A stretch of 64,000 bases of DNA from Hymenobacter cellulosilyticus (GCF_022919215.1 NZ_CP095046.1:5012501-5076500); one strand, 5' to 3'. Positions 37,162-47,671 are shown, counted from the stretch's first letter. Program-made: numbers and translations. The notes: generated by a model from the letters alone, not told the origin.

Positions 37162-39054
37162 ATGCAGGCAGTCTATAATATCGCGGAAATCTGTGCGCAG
37201 ATGGGCATTACCGACGTGGTGTTGTCGCCGGGTTCCCGCTGTGCGCCCCTCACGATTTCCTTTGCCCGCCATCCCCGCATTAAGGTGCGCACTGTGCCTG
37301 ATGAGCGGGCCGCGGCCTTTATTGGGCTGGGCCTGGCGCAAAGTCAGCGGCGGGCCGTGGCCCTGGTCTGCACCTCGGGCACGGCGGGCCTGAACTATGC
37401 GCCGGCCGTAGCGGAGGCCTATTTCCAGCAGATTCCGCTGGTGGTGTTTACCGCCGACCGGCCGCCGGAATGGATAGATCAGCTCGACGGGCAAACCATC
37501 CGACAAGCCGATTTGTACGGGGCCCACGCCAAGGGCACGTTCACGTTTCCGGCCGATACCACGCACGCGGATGCCAAGTGGCACTCGGCCCGCATCGTGT
37601 CGGAAGCCATCAATCTGGCCCAGCAGTTTCCGGCCGGACCGGTGCAGGTAAATGTGCCGCTGCGGGAGCCGTTTTACCCCAAAGCCGGCGAGGAGCTGAC
37701 CTTCGAGGCTGTGCGCGTTATTCAGGAAACGGCTACCAAACCCATGCTGCCGGGGCCGGAGCTGGTGGCCCTGCGCCACGCGCTGCGCCAGACGCCCCGC
37801 GTGCTGGTGGTGGCCGGGCAGCAGCCGCACTCCGACGCGCTGCTGCTGGCCTTACGCCAGTTCACGGGCGCCTACCAGATTCCGGTGGTGGGCGACGTTA
37901 TTTCCAACCTGCACCAGCCGGTGGGAGCCAACTACGACCTGCGCACGGCTCCGCTGGGCAAGCAGGACGTGTTTATGGCCGTGCCCGAGCCGGGCCTGAA
38001 GGAAGCTTTGCGGCCCGACCTGCTTATCACCTTCGGCCAGTCGTTGATTTCCAAGGCCCTGAAGCTGTACCTGCGCGAGGCCCAGCCCGCCCAGCACTGG
38101 CACGTGCAGGCCGCCGGGCCGGTGGCCGACACGTTCAAGTCCCTGACCCGCATCATCCGCCTCGACCCGACCACCTTCTTCGAGCTGCTGGTCGCTACCG
38201 ACTACTCCTTATTCGGCGGCCTGACCTCGGCCGAAGACACCGCGGCTGCGAAAGGCACAGCAGACAGTCACAACGATGCTGAAACGCCGGATACGGGTTC
38301 GATTCCCGTCGCGAATACGTCGCGGCTGACGTGGCCGACGAGCGGCTGGGCCCTGACGGAAAAAGACGCGGCCACCAAAACGGCCTACCGCACACCCTGG
38401 TACAAGGCCGAAAGCTGGGCCAAGGAATTTCTAACCGACTTTCTGGCCCGGCCCGACCAGCCGTTCAACGAATTCACGGCCTTTCAGCACGCCCTGCGCC
38501 ACCTCACCGATGGCACGGCCCTGCACCTGGCCAACAGCATGGCCGTGCGCTACGCCAACATTCTGGGCATGCCGGAAAACCGGAGCGTGGAGGTGTTTGC
38601 CAACCGCGGTACCAGCGGCATCGACGGCTGCAACAGCACGGCCGTGGGCGCGGCCCTGGCCCAGCCCGAGCGGCCCGTGGTATTGATGACCGGCGACGTA
38701 GCCTTTTTCTACGACCGGAACGCGTTTTGGCAAAACTACCCGACGCCCAACCTGCGCGTAATTCTGTTTAACAACCACGCCGGGGGCATTTTCCGCCTTA
38801 TCGACGGGCCGCGGCAGCAGCCGGAGCTGGAGGAGTTCTTCGAAACCCACCAGCCCCTAACGGCCGAAAATACCTGCCGCGACTTCAACCTGCGCTATTT
38901 CACGGCCGGTACCTTTGCCGAGCTGAAATTGGCGCTATCCGCTTTCTTTGCACCCGTAAGCGGCGCGGCACTGCTGGAAATCACCACCGACAGCGCCACT
39001 AACGCCGCTTTCTTCGAAGAATACCGCAAAGCCGTGAAAACTGCTTTCATTTAA
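37162..39054 (+). CDS. menD: 2-succinyl-5-enolpyruvyl-6-hydroxy-3-cyclohexene-1-carboxylate synthase MenD
   Basis: The 630-residue protein is the thiamine-diphosphate enzyme that joins isochorismate and 2-oxoglutarate. Hallmarks are [20 protein letters not shown], the Glu in [35 protein letters not shown] and the cofactor motif [14 protein letters not shown] with [11 protein letters not shown]. Residues about 352-411 (38215-38395) are extra relative to the MenD proteins I know: low-complexity, Ala/Asp/Thr-rich and poorly structured, falling between the middle and C-terminal domains. That insertion holds a perfect tRNA T-arm-like sequence (see findings). The gene follows menF by 99 bp. Confidence 0.92.
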   Translation: MQAVYNIAEICAQMGITDVVLSPGSRCAPLTISFARHPRIKVRTVPDERAAAFIGLGLAQSQRRAVALVCTSGTAGLNYAPAVAEAYFQQIPLVVFTADRPPEWIDQLDGQTIRQADLYGAHAKGTFTFPADTTHADAKWHSARIVSEAINLAQQFPAGPVQVNVPLREPFYPKAGEELTFEAVRVIQETATKPMLPGPELVALRHALRQTPRVLVVAGQQPHSDALLLALRQFTGAYQIPVVGDVISNLHQPVGANYDLRTAPLGKQDVFMAVPEPGLKEALRPDLLITFGQSLISKALKLYLREAQPAQHWHVQAAGPVADTFKSLTRIIRLDPTTFFELLVATDYSLFGGLTSAEDTAAAKGTADSHNDAETPDTGSIPVANTSRLTWPTSGWALTEKDAATKTAYRTPWYKAESWAKEFLTDFLARPDQPFNEFTAFQHALRHLTDGTALHLANSMAVRYANILGMPENRSVEVFANRGTSGIDGCNSTAVGAALAQPERPVVLMTGDVAFFYDRNAFWQNYPTPNLRVILFNNHAGGIFRLIDGPRQQPELEEFFETHQPLTAENTCRDFNLRYFTAGTFAELKLALSAFFAPVSGAALLEITTDSATNAAFFEEYRKAVKTAFI

Positions 39055-39118
39055 CCTTGTTACTCTACCCGTCGGGCTGCGCCTGACGGGCACGAACAAC
39101 GATTTTTTCCTTCCTTCT

Positions 39119-39943
39119 ATGGCCGAACAAATCACCTGGACCCCGATTAAGGAGTTCCGCGAAATCCTCTTCACCTTCCACGAGGGCATCGCCAAAATCA
39201 GCATCAACCGTCCCCAGGTCCACAATGCCTTCACCCCGCTCACGGTGCAGGAAATGATTGAGGCCATGGACATCTGCCGCAACCGCACCGACATCGGCGT
39301 GGTGGTGCTTACTGGCGAGGGCGGCAAGGCCTTCTGCTCAGGCGGCGACCAGAGCGTGCGGGGCCACGGCGGCTACGTGGGCGAAGACACCGTACCCCGC
39401 CTGAACGTGCTGGACCTGCAGAAAATGATTCGCTCGATTCCTAAGCCCGTGGTAGCCATGGTGGCCGGCTGGGCCATCGGGGGCGGCCACGTGCTGCACG
39501 TGGTGTGCGATTTGAGCATTGCTGCTGATAACGCCCGCTTCGGACAGACCGGCCCCAACGTGGGCTCGTTCGACGGCGGTTTCGGCGCTTCGTATCTGGC
39601 CCGCGTGGTGGGGCAGAAAAAGGCCCGCGAAATATGGTTTCTCTGCGACCAGTACAACGCTCAGGAAGCCCTGGATATGGGCCTCGTAAACAAAGTGGTA
39701 CCCCTGGAGCAACTCGAGGAAACCACGGTGGCTTGGTGCAAAAAGATTCTGGAGAAAAGCCCGCTGGCCCTGCGCATGCTTAAGTCTTCGTTCAACGCGG
39801 AGCTCGACGGGCAGGCCGGCATTCAGGAGCTGGCCGGCAACGCCACGCTGCTCTACTACTTGTCGGAGGAAGCCAAGGAAGGCAAAAACGCCTTTATCGA
39901 GAAGCGCAAGCCTGATTTCTCGAAGTTTCCGAAGTTTCCGTAA
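39119..39943 (+). CDS. menB: 1,4-dihydroxy-2-naphthoyl-CoA synthase MenB
   Basis: The 274-residue crotonase-fold enzyme cyclises O-succinylbenzoyl-CoA. Typical blocks are [50 protein letters not shown] and [19 protein letters not shown], with the C-terminal [12 protein letters not shown]. Length is normal. It lies 64 bp after menD and is followed by a terminator, ending the first menaquinone transcript. Confidence 0.95.
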   Translation: MAEQITWTPIKEFREILFTFHEGIAKISINRPQVHNAFTPLTVQEMIEAMDICRNRTDIGVVVLTGEGGKAFCSGGDQSVRGHGGYVGEDTVPRLNVLDLQKMIRSIPKPVVAMVAGWAIGGGHVLHVVCDLSIAADNARFGQTGPNVGSFDGGFGASYLARVVGQKKAREIWFLCDQYNAQEALDMGLVNKVVPLEQLEETTVAWCKKILEKSPLALRMLKSSFNAELDGQAGIQELAGNATLLYYLSEEAKEGKNAFIEKRKPDFSKFPKFP

Positions 39944-39971
39944 CCGAGCGGTACTCCCTAGGCTCTCTTTT

Positions 39972-40004
39972 AACTGCCGGCCCTTGCCCAGGGCTGGCAG
40001 TTTT
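39972..40004 (+). terminator. Rho-independent terminator after menB
   Basis: AACTGCCGGCCCT and AGGGCTGGCAGTT pair with one mismatch, followed by TTC and a T-rich stretch. Confidence 0.75.
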
Positions 40005-40065
40005 CTTTTTACGCGGGGCCAGTCCTTCGTTATATTGCCGCTGCCTCATTACAAACTCCTGCCTC

Positions 40066-40434
40066 ATGAAATCATTACTTTTCCTGCTGCTGCTCAGCCT
40101 TTCATCGGTTGCGGCAGTCCGGGCTCAGTCTGCTACCGCTGCGGGGGCCACAACACCCGCCGGGCCTGATAAAACCAAAGAAGTGCGGGTAGTGGAAGCC
40201 TCCTGCGGGCAGTGCAAGCTGGGGCTGCCGGGCAAAAGCTGTGATTTGGCCATTCGCTTCGATGGCAAAGCCTATTTCGTGGATGGCACCACCATCGACT
40301 CGCACGGCGACGCCCACGCCAAGGACGGCTTCTGCCAGGCTATCCGGCAAGCCGAGGTGCAGGGCGAAGTGGTCGACAACCGGTTTAAGGCCACTTATTT
40401 CCAACTCCTGCCCGCTGCGCCCAGCGGCAAATAG
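40066..40434 (+). CDS. DUF6370 exported small protein
   Basis: The 122-residue protein has a signal peptide (MKSLLFLLLLSLSSVAAVRAQ) and the DUF6370 core: VVEASCGQCKLGLPGKSCDL, KAYFVDGTTIDSHGDAHAKDGFC and GEVVDNRFKATYF. Four conserved cysteines and a His/Asp cluster suggest a periplasmic metal- or disulfide-stabilised protein. The family is uncharacterised. It stands between menB and menE without an evident functional link. Confidence 0.8.
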   Translation: MKSLLFLLLLSLSSVAAVRAQSATAAGATTPAGPDKTKEVRVVEASCGQCKLGLPGKSCDLAIRFDGKAYFVDGTTIDSHGDAHAKDGFCQAIRQAEVQGEVVDNRFKATYFQLLPAAPSGK

Positions 40435-40515
40435 CCGGCCTCTGCTGCCGAGCCCCACGGCGGTACTACTGGTGCCGCTGTTTCAGACGTCTTTCATCCC
40501 CCTGCTGCTTAACCC

Positions 40516-41025
40516 ATGGCCGACTACCTGATAAAATCAACCGACACGCGCACCTTTACCCTGCTGGCCGAGGCCGCCGTGCTCGGCGAGTTGAAGTACA
40601 CCGAGTGGTTTTCCTTTAAAGCCATGCTGGTCTTGACCAACGGCCCGTCGTTGCGCATCGAGCCCCGGGGCTTTTGGGGCACCACCATCGAGGCCAAGGA
40701 CGGGGATGTGGTGGTGCTCAGCTTCAAGATGAACTGGGACGGCAACATCGTGTTGAAGTCCCGCCTGGGCGGCACAAACCGGGCCTTCGTGCTCAAAAAC
40801 CAGGGACTGACCAAGAGTGGCTACGTGCTGCTCGACAAGCACGGTCAGGAGCTGCTGACCATCCGCCCCGACTTCAAATGGAACAAAATCAACAATGACT
40901 ACTCGGTCAGCAGCTCCGAGCTATTCGAAACCTTTGCCAGCAAAGAAACCCTGGTGCTGATGGCCATTCACTGCGCCAACTACTACATGACGATGGCAAC
41001 AACCATGATTGCCACTACTATCTAA
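40516..41025 (+). CDS. Hypothetical protein, possibly LURP-one/tubby-like
   Basis: The 169-residue protein is beta-rich with alternating strands (IVLKSRLGGTNRAFVLKNQG, YVLLDKHGQELLTIRPDF) and ends in a short hydrophobic helix (LVLMAIHCANYYMTMATTM). The strand pattern recalls LURP-one-related/tubby-like barrels, but I am not sure. It is followed five bases later by the next gene, so they are probably co-transcribed. Confidence 0.6.
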   Translation: MADYLIKSTDTRTFTLLAEAAVLGELKYTEWFSFKAMLVLTNGPSLRIEPRGFWGTTIEAKDGDVVVLSFKMNWDGNIVLKSRLGGTNRAFVLKNQGLTKSGYVLLDKHGQELLTIRPDFKWNKINNDYSVSSSELFETFASKETLVLMAIHCANYYMTMATTMIATTI

Positions 41026-41030
41026 CTGCT

Positions 41031-42080
41031 TTGCGTTATTTTCATTCTTTCCGCCGCAGGCTAAAGTCATGCCTCACGGCCGCCCTGCTGGCGGTGCTGC
41101 CCCTAAGCAGCCAAGCCCAGCAAACTACCCAGCTGCGGGTGCAGCCCCTCACGCTACCCCGGGAGCTGGCCAGCCCCGACAATCAGTTTTCGGGCCTGTT
41201 TGTCAGCCAGAACCAGTTGTTTTTGTTATCCGAAAGCCGCCTGCTGGACGCGGACAAGCCCGAAGGCAAGCTCTACGCCATTGGCCTGCCCGACTTAGAC
41301 CGTAAGCTTACCGATACGGCCTACGTGCTGCCCTACCGCAAGTACCACCTGGCCGGCCTGGAGCTGCTCAAGGATAAGATTGTGGCCGCCGGGCAGGTGT
41401 ACGAAGGCCTGGAAGCCATGCTGGTAGATGGCCCGACGGTGTATTTGGCGGTAGAAACCGCCACCGCCTCGCCCAACTGCTACCTGCTGCAGGGCCAATT
41501 GCAGGACTCGGCCGTGGTGATGAACCCCGATTTTCTGGTTTCCGTGGTTAAGCCTACCGCTCCCGACGGCAGCCGCATCTACAATGCCGGCTTTGAGGCC
41601 CTGGTGCAGGATAAAAAGAGCCTTACCGCGTTTTTCGAGTTCAACTCCTTTGCCGCCGGCAACTTCGCCTATCCATTCAGCAAGCAACTCCCCGGAGCCC
41701 TGACTCCGCTACCGCCCGTTGCCTTGCTGCCCCTACCCTTCCGGATTACGGACCTCACGCCCACTGGTAAAAACCGGTTTACGGCCCTCAACTATTTCTT
41801 CAAAGGCGACGACGATAAAGCCTACCGCCCCACCGACACCGACCCAAACAGTGCGTTGGTGAAACAGGCCGGCACTTACCGCAGCTACTGCCGCCTCATT
41901 GAGCTTAAGCGCCGCGGCAAAGCCTACCGGTGGAAGCCCCTGGCGGAATTTCCGGCCGAGTACATGGCTTACAACTGGGAGGGAATTGCGGCCTACCGCC
42001 GGGGCTACTTTATCATCAACGACAAGTACACGCCCGCCAAGCCCTACCGCTCGACGCTGCTCTACCTGGAGCCGCGTTGA
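41031..42080 (+). CDS. Exported hypothetical protein, probable beta-propeller
   Basis: The TTG at 41031 gives 349 residues with a signal peptide (RRRLKSCLTAALLAVLPLSSQAQ). The mature protein shows repeated strand-rich units (LYAIGLPDLDRKL, AMLVDGPTVYLAVET, FRITDLTPTGKNRFTAL, YNWEGIAAYRRGYFIIND), suggesting a beta-propeller like those of exported esterase/phytase-type proteins. I cannot assign an activity. A terminator follows. Confidence 0.65.
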   Translation: MRYFHSFRRRLKSCLTAALLAVLPLSSQAQQTTQLRVQPLTLPRELASPDNQFSGLFVSQNQLFLLSESRLLDADKPEGKLYAIGLPDLDRKLTDTAYVLPYRKYHLAGLELLKDKIVAAGQVYEGLEAMLVDGPTVYLAVETATASPNCYLLQGQLQDSAVVMNPDFLVSVVKPTAPDGSRIYNAGFEALVQDKKSLTAFFEFNSFAAGNFAYPFSKQLPGALTPLPPVALLPLPFRITDLTPTGKNRFTALNYFFKGDDDKAYRPTDTDPNSALVKQAGTYRSYCRLIELKRRGKAYRWKPLAEFPAEYMAYNWEGIAAYRRGYFIINDKYTPAKPYRSTLLYLEPR

Positions 42081-42109
42081 CGCGTAGCAGTCTAACCTGC
42101 CCACAAAAA

Positions 42110-42141
42110 AACAGCGCCACCCGGCTTGGGTGGCGCTTGTT
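42110..42141 (+). terminator. Rho-independent terminator
   Basis: AACAGCGCCACCC and GGGTGGCGCTTGTT pair around a short loop. Confidence 0.75.
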
Positions 42142-42156
42142 GCTTGTGCTGACTCT

Positions 42157-42372
42157 CTAAAATATTGACCCGTACGCGGCGCAGCCCTCACACCAGCCGA
42201 AAAAGTTGCGGAGCCGCTCGTGCTTCGCCTGCTTCTTGCGGCGCTTGCGGGCTTTACGGGCAGCTTCGGCGGCGGGGTCCTGAACGGGCGCGGCGATGCT
42301 ACGCAGCGTGAGGTAGCGGCGGAAGACGAAGGTGCGAACCAAGGCAAACGGAGTGGGGCTGGTGGCAGACAT
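42157..42372 (-). CDS. Small basic hypothetical protein
   Basis: The 71-residue protein has a strongly basic middle (AARKARKRRKKQAKHERLRN) and a Cys-containing end (FFGWCEGCAAYGSIF). It starts with ATG at 42372 and lies between two + strand genes. Base composition fits a real gene, but the length leaves doubt. A nucleic-acid or ribosome-associated role is possible from charge only. Confidence 0.45.
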   Translation of the reverse strand: MSATSPTPFALVRTFVFRRYLTLRSIAAPVQDPAAEAARKARKRRKKQAKHERLRNFFGWCEGCAAYGSIF

Positions 42373-42553
42373 GGCGTTTGGGGGATGGTGGTTACCTAAG
42401 ATACAGCTTTATTGGGTTCACTGTCAAGCTCAAGCGGCCCTCCCGCCTGCCGGCCCAGGCGGGTACCATGTGGCAAGTGCGGGAGTTTTGGCTATTTAGC
42501 GGCGGCAATAGACTTTTTGCCGCCTTATATCCTCTTTATTCTACCGCTAGCTT

Positions 42554-43270
42554 ATGCGTGAATGGCTTCGCTCCGTGTCCATTTTTCTGAGCAACAAGAA
42601 AATAGCCGCCATTGAGCTCGAAAACGAGAATCTGCGGCAATACGGGGCCCGGGACCTGGCCGGCTTCGACCTGACCCAGCCTGTGCGCCAGCCCACGCCC
42701 ACCGAAATTCGGGCCCTGGCCACTGGCGCCATCCTGTTTTTCTACGGCGACAACCCTATCCGGATTCTACCCCAGCTCAAACCCGAGGAGTTAGTAGAGC
42801 GCAAGGCCGCCACGGCCCAGTGGTGGGGCATTTACGACACCGACGATGCCCTGGAAGTGCTGCAAAGCCTGCGGCAGGAAGGCCACCGCCACAAATTTCA
42901 GGGCCAGCTCAAACGCGAGTCGCTGCAGTGGTACAACCGGTTTGCCGCCAACCCCTTCCTGAAGTCGCGCGCGGTAACCAACGTGGGAGCCTGGGACTAC
43001 GCCCGCCTGGTGAACGTGGCCCGCTGGTGCTACGACTACGGCTACCTGAGCTGGGAGCAGGCCTGGCCCTTTATCGACGCGGGCACCCGCCTGGCCTTGC
43101 GCGACTATGACTCCTGGGATAGTTTTGCGGCCGGCTTCGTGGCGGGCCGCCTGATGTGGGACGTGGACAACGACAGCCACGGCGACATTGCCGAAATAGC
43201 CCGCTACCTGCTCGAGTCGCGCGTGAGCCCGTGGCGCGACATTCCCTGGCAGCCCTACCCGGTAGAATAA
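42554..43270 (+). CDS. DUF1266 protein
   Basis: The 238-residue protein ends in a DUF1266 domain: GAWDYARLVNVARWCYDYGYLS, EQAWPFIDAG and SWDSFAAGFVAGRLMWD. The N-terminal third is helical and less conserved. DUF1266 proteins are widespread and sometimes sit in polymorphic toxin-immunity loci, but nothing of that kind lies nearby. Soluble, no signal peptide. Confidence 0.8.
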   Translation: MREWLRSVSIFLSNKKIAAIELENENLRQYGARDLAGFDLTQPVRQPTPTEIRALATGAILFFYGDNPIRILPQLKPEELVERKAATAQWWGIYDTDDALEVLQSLRQEGHRHKFQGQLKRESLQWYNRFAANPFLKSRAVTNVGAWDYARLVNVARWCYDYGYLSWEQAWPFIDAGTRLALRDYDSWDSFAAGFVAGRLMWDVDNDSHGDIAEIARYLLESRVSPWRDIPWQPYPVE

Positions 43271-43337
43271 GCGCCCGAGCCTGGTTTCCTATTCCGCTTC
43301 TTGCCCGGCCGCCGGTACTGTCCCTGATTTTCTTTGC

Positions 43338-44045
43338 ATGAACCTTCGTACTCTGTTACTGCTGGCCGTTTGGCCCGGGAGTTCGGGCCTCGCCCAAACC
43401 CCACCTGTGAGCAGCGTTATCCTCTCCCCGACCGAGGTAGCAGCCCTGTTACCCGAGGCCAGCCGGCCGGCACTGAGCGTGGTATACCCCATTTTTCGGG
43501 TGTACAAAAACACCGACAAAACCGGGGTAAGCTACTGCGTGCTGACGGAAAGCCGGGACCAGCTCGATGAGGAAAAAAAGCCCATCAGCAGCCGTATCAA
43601 GGCCGTGACGCTGCGGGAAACGAGCGGCAAGCTGACCAAAAGCTGGGAGGTCAACGACTTTATTTCAACGGAGAAAGAGGAAACCTCTATCTGGTTCTGG
43701 ACCAAGTTCGCCAGTTTCCAGGACTACGACCACGACGCGGTAATTGACCCGATTCTGGTGTATGGTACCGCCGCCCAGGGTGCCGACGACGGCCGCGTTA
43801 AATTCATTATCTATTACCGGGGCCGGAAAATAGTGTTGCGCCACCAGGCCGGCGACCTGGACATTCAGCGCAACATACAGGTAGACAAAGCCTTTTACAC
43901 CCTGCCGGCGCCACTGCAGGCGGCCGTGCGGCAAAAGCTGGCCTTGCTCGAAGAGCGGGAGCTAACTATTCTGCCCCACGGCTGGCAGAAGGCCATGGCC
44001 AAGAAAGCCACCTTTATCAACGACTCGTACTACAGCAGCAAGTAG
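43338..44045 (+). CDS. Exported hypothetical protein
   Basis: The 235-residue protein has a signal peptide (MNLRTLLLLAVWPGSSGLAQ) and a beta-rich mature part with KFIIYYRGRKIVLRHQAGDL and a helical end. The calcium-like segment DYDHDAVIDPILVYG resembles EF-hand-type loops found in exported Bacteroidota proteins. No assigned function. Confidence 0.65.
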   Translation: MNLRTLLLLAVWPGSSGLAQTPPVSSVILSPTEVAALLPEASRPALSVVYPIFRVYKNTDKTGVSYCVLTESRDQLDEEKKPISSRIKAVTLRETSGKLTKSWEVNDFISTEKEETSIWFWTKFASFQDYDHDAVIDPILVYGTAAQGADDGRVKFIIYYRGRKIVLRHQAGDLDIQRNIQVDKAFYTLPAPLQAAVRQKLALLEERELTILPHGWQKAMAKKATFINDSYYSSK

Positions 44046-44181
44046 CCAAGAAGCCCAACTCGTAACTACAGGCGCTTGATTTCCAGCTTCAACCACATTC
44101 GGAAAGCTTTCTGGCGGGAGCTTCGTATGCGGAGATGGTTGTATTACGTGAATCTTTGCCGCTGACTTTTCCGCTTTTCCC

Positions 44182-45321
44182 ATGTCTGCTACGCCCCTGC
44201 TCCCCGACTCCCTGCTGCTCAACGGTCGGGAATTTCGCTACTCCGATATCAAGCAATACCCCGCCAATAGCCCCGTGGACCTGAACGGCTACGAGGCCAA
44301 GGTGCTGGATTTCTGCCGGCAGTGGCTGAATGGCGCCCTGGAATTCGGGCTGCGCACCTCGGGCTCCACCGGCAAGCCGCAGTCGGTGACAATGCGGCGG
44401 CGGCAGCTGGTGGCCTCGGCCCGCCGCACCGGCGACTACTTCGACCTGGGTCCCGGCGACCGGATGCTGGTGTGTTTGAACTGCGAGTTTGTGGGCGGCA
44501 TGATGATGCTGGTGCGCGGCTTGGAGCTGAACCTGCATATGACCATCGTGGAGCCCCACGCCGACCCGCTGGCCCTGGTGCCGGCCACGGCTGAGTTCGA
44601 CTTTGCCTCCTTCGTGCCCTTGCAGCTGCGCGAGGTGCTCACGCCGGCCAACCTGCCGCGCCTGAACCGGATGAAGGCCATTCTGGTGGGTGGGGCCACG
44701 GTGGAAAGCAGCCTGGAACAAGCCCTGCAAAAGCTCAAAGTACCGGTGTACCTGACCTACGGCATGACCGAAACGGCCTCCCACATTGCGTTGCGCCGCC
44801 TCAACGGCCCCGAGGCTACGCACACCTACCGCGCCCTGCCCGGCATCCACATCGACCAGGACCCGCGCGGCTGCCTCACCGTGCGCGCCGACGTGACCGA
44901 TGACCAGCTGATTACGACCAACGACCAAGTACATCTGCTGGACGAGCACACCTTTGAGTGGCTGGGTCGCGCCGACTTCGTCATCAACTCCGGTGGGGTG
45001 AAGGTGCAGGCCGAAAAGGTGGAAAAAGTGCTGGAAGTGGCTCTGGTGGAGCTGAACCTGCCCAACCGCCGCACCTTCGTGGCCGGCCGGCCCGATGCCC
45101 GCCTGGGGGAGCAGGTAACGGCTTTCCTGGAAGGGGCGCCCCTTGCCGAGGCCCAGGCTAAACAGCTGCTGGCCTTGCTGGCCGAGCGACTGGAGCGTTA
45201 CGAGCGGCCCCGGGAGCTGGTGTACGTGCCGCAGTTTCGAACCACGGCCTCCGGCAAGCTCGACCGGCTGAACACGCTCCGGGCCACGGCTGCCTCCCGC
45301 CCCGACGCGCCCCACCGGTAA
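44182..45321 (+). CDS. menE: O-succinylbenzoate-CoA ligase MenE
   Basis: The 379-residue AMP-forming ligase has the phosphate-binding motif TSGSTGKPQ (59-67), the adenine-binding motif TYGMTETASH, the hinge GRADFVINSGGVKV and the C-terminal catalytic lysine in TASGKLDR. It is about 80-100 residues shorter than typical MenE because the N-terminal region before the P-loop is reduced, which is usual in this phylum. It activates O-succinylbenzoate for MenB. It lies 4.2 kb downstream of menB, with unrelated genes between. I found no menC or menA. Confidence 0.88.
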   Translation: MSATPLLPDSLLLNGREFRYSDIKQYPANSPVDLNGYEAKVLDFCRQWLNGALEFGLRTSGSTGKPQSVTMRRRQLVASARRTGDYFDLGPGDRMLVCLNCEFVGGMMMLVRGLELNLHMTIVEPHADPLALVPATAEFDFASFVPLQLREVLTPANLPRLNRMKAILVGGATVESSLEQALQKLKVPVYLTYGMTETASHIALRRLNGPEATHTYRALPGIHIDQDPRGCLTVRADVTDDQLITTNDQVHLLDEHTFEWLGRADFVINSGGVKVQAEKVEKVLEVALVELNLPNRRTFVAGRPDARLGEQVTAFLEGAPLAEAQAKQLLALLAERLERYERPRELVYVPQFRTTASGKLDRLNTLRATAASRPDAPHR

Positions 45322-45415
45322 AGCCCAGAGCTAGAAAACGACTGTGCCTGGCTGCTCTAGCTGGCAGGCGGCCGCGCCAGTTGCCAAAATTGGCATAAAA
45401 GCGGGGCCGTTAACG

Positions 45416-45456
45416 CAAATCAACCTCTTACTTATGTGAAAAAAGACGTTGATTTG
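45416..45456. promoter_or_regulatory. Inverted repeat upstream of the M49 peptidase gene
   Basis: CAAATCAAC (45416-45424) and GTTGATTTG (45448-45456) are perfect 9-bp arms separated by 23 bases, ending 26 bases before the start codon. Possible operator; no other support. Confidence 0.3.
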
Positions 45457-45482
45457 TACAACTTTCCACCGCAATTCCTGCA

Positions 45483-47671
45483 ATGAAGCGTACCTATATT
45501 TCGGTAGCCGCGCTGCTGCTGGCCGCCCAGTTGGGTGGCGGCTGCGCCAGCACCACCGCTACTACCACTGCCTCTACTCCCCCGCGGAGGCAGCTTCTGC
45601 TGAAACCAATGCCTCCCGCCGGCCCCAGGACGGGACTGCCGCAGCCAGCCTGACCACCGTGGCTTCGGAAGCAACGGCCGACAATGCCCCCTTCCAGGTG
45701 GTCAGTGAGCAGTTTGCCGACCTGCGCGTGTTGCGCTACCAGGTGCCTGGCTTCGAAACCCTGGAGCCCCAGCAGAAAGAGCTGCTTTATTACCTCTACG
45801 AAGCGGCCCTGTGCGGCCGGGAAATTTCCTACGACCAGAACTTTAAGCACAACCTGCGGGTACGCCGCACGCTGGAGGCCATCTGGCCCGCCAACCAACA
45901 GCAGATTGCGGGCACGACTAACACCCAGCGCGTGGATGAGGCCAACAAGCTCAACATCTACACCAAGCGGGTGTGGTTCAGCAACGGCGTGCACCACCAC
46001 TACTCCACCCGCAAGTTTGTGCCCGAGTGCAGCCCGGCGTATTTTGCCCAGCTGGTCAAAAGCGTGGACAGCAGCACGCTACCCCTGGAAAAAGGCGAAT
46101 CCGTAGACCAGTTCCTGGCTGTCATCACGCCCATCATCTTTGACCCAAACGTGTCGGCCAAGCGCGTAAACCAGGAAAAGGACGCGGACCTGGTAGCTAC
46201 TTCGGCCAACAACTTCTACGAGGGCGTGACCCAGAAGGAAGCTGAGGATTTCTACGCCAAGAAAATCGACAAGAAAGACCCGCGCCCCGTTTCCTACGGC
46301 CTGAACTCCAAGCTGATGAAGGATGAGAAGGGCCAGCTAGTGGAGCGCACCTGGAAGGTGGGCGGCATGTACGGCGAGGCCCTAACCCAGGTAGCGTACT
46401 GGCTGGGCAAGGCGGCGGAAGTAGCCGAAAACCCCGAGCAGAAGCTGGCCTTGCAGCGCCTGATCAACTACTACACCACCGGGGACCTGAAAACCTGGGA
46501 CGACTACAACATTGCCTGGGTGCGCGACACCAAGAGCCGTACCGATGTGGTAAACGGCTTTATCGAAGTGTACGGCGACCCGCTGGGCTACCGCGCCTCC
46601 TACGAGTCGGTGGTGTCGTTCAAGGATTTGGAGGCCACCAAGCGCATCAAGGCCATCGGCGACCAGGCCCAGTGGTTTGAGGACAACTCCCCGATTCTGC
46701 CCAAGCACAAGAAAAAGAACGTGGTGGGCATCACGGCCAAGGTAATTACCACGGTGGTGGAAAGTGGCGACGCGGCCCCGGCCACGCCCATTGGCATCAA
46801 CCTGCCCAACGCCACCTGGATTCGCAAGGAGCACGGCTCGAAGTCGGTGAATCTGGGCAACATCGTGGACGCCTACGGACAGGCCGACGCTGGCGGCTCG
46901 CTCGACGAGTTTGCCTACTCCGCGGAGGAAAAAGCCCGGGCCCGCAAGTTTGCCGGCCTGGCCGGCAAGCTCCACACCGACATGCACGAGGTAATCGGCC
47001 ACGCCTCGGGCCAGATTAACCCCGGCGTGGGCACGCCCAAGGAAACCCTGAAAAGCTACGCCTCGGCCATCGAGGAAGGCCGCGCCGATTTGGTGGCCCT
47101 GTATTACCTGATGGACAACAAGCTGGTGCAGCTGGGCGTGGTGCCGAGCCTGGAAGTGGGCAAGGCCGAGTACGACAACTACATCCGCAACGGCCTGATG
47201 GGCCAGCTCGTGCGCCTGCCCCTGGGCGAAACCGTGGAGGAAGCCCACATGCGCAACCGCCAGATGGTAGCCAAATGGGCCTATGAAAAGGGCAAGAAGG
47301 CCAACGTCATCGAGAAGGTGACCAAGGATGGCAAAACCTACTTCAAAATCAACGACTATCAGAAGCTGCGCGGCCTGTTTGGGCAGCTCCTGCGCGAGCT
47401 GCAGCGCCTGACCAGTGAGGGCGACTACGCGGCGGCCAAAAACCTGATTGAAACCTACGGCGTGAAAGTAGACCCCGTGCTGCACAAGGAAGTACTGGCC
47501 CGCTACGAAAAGCTCAACATTGCGCCCTACGCCGGCTTTATCCAGCCCAAGCTGGTGCCGGTGGAGCAGAACGGCAAAATCGTGGACGTGAAGGTGGAAT
47601 ACCCTTCCGATTTTGCCCAGCAGATGCTCGAGTACAGCCGCAAGTACAAGTTCTTACCTAATTACAACTAA
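45483..47671 (+). CDS. M49 family (dipeptidyl peptidase III-like) lipoprotein (frame broken near 45588)
   Basis: The joined protein has about 730 residues. The ATG at 45483 gives a lipoprotein signal (MKRTYISVAALLLAAQLGGGC) that lies in a different frame from the body; one extra C in the CCCCC run at 45584-45588 gives STPPAEAASAETNAS and joins them, so I read it as a sequencing error. The M49 zinc motif HEVIGH (near residue 501) and the second motif EEGRADLVALYYLMD are intact. The enzyme should release dipeptides from peptide N-termini; as a lipoprotein it would act on peptides in the periplasm or at the surface. Confidence 0.87.

Noticed and set aside
38211..38318. Possible tRNA gene inside menD
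   Set aside because: Only the T-arm is present. The 5' acceptor match (ATTCGGC) pairs poorly, the total length of about 108 bases is too long, and no anticodon stem or CCA end is visible.
44089..45315. Long minus-strand frame inside menE
   Set aside because: Shadow of the ligase gene, which has all expected motifs.
46382..47485. Long minus-strand frame inside the M49 peptidase gene
   Set aside because: Shadow; the zinc motifs of the + strand gene are intact and this frame has no domain signal.
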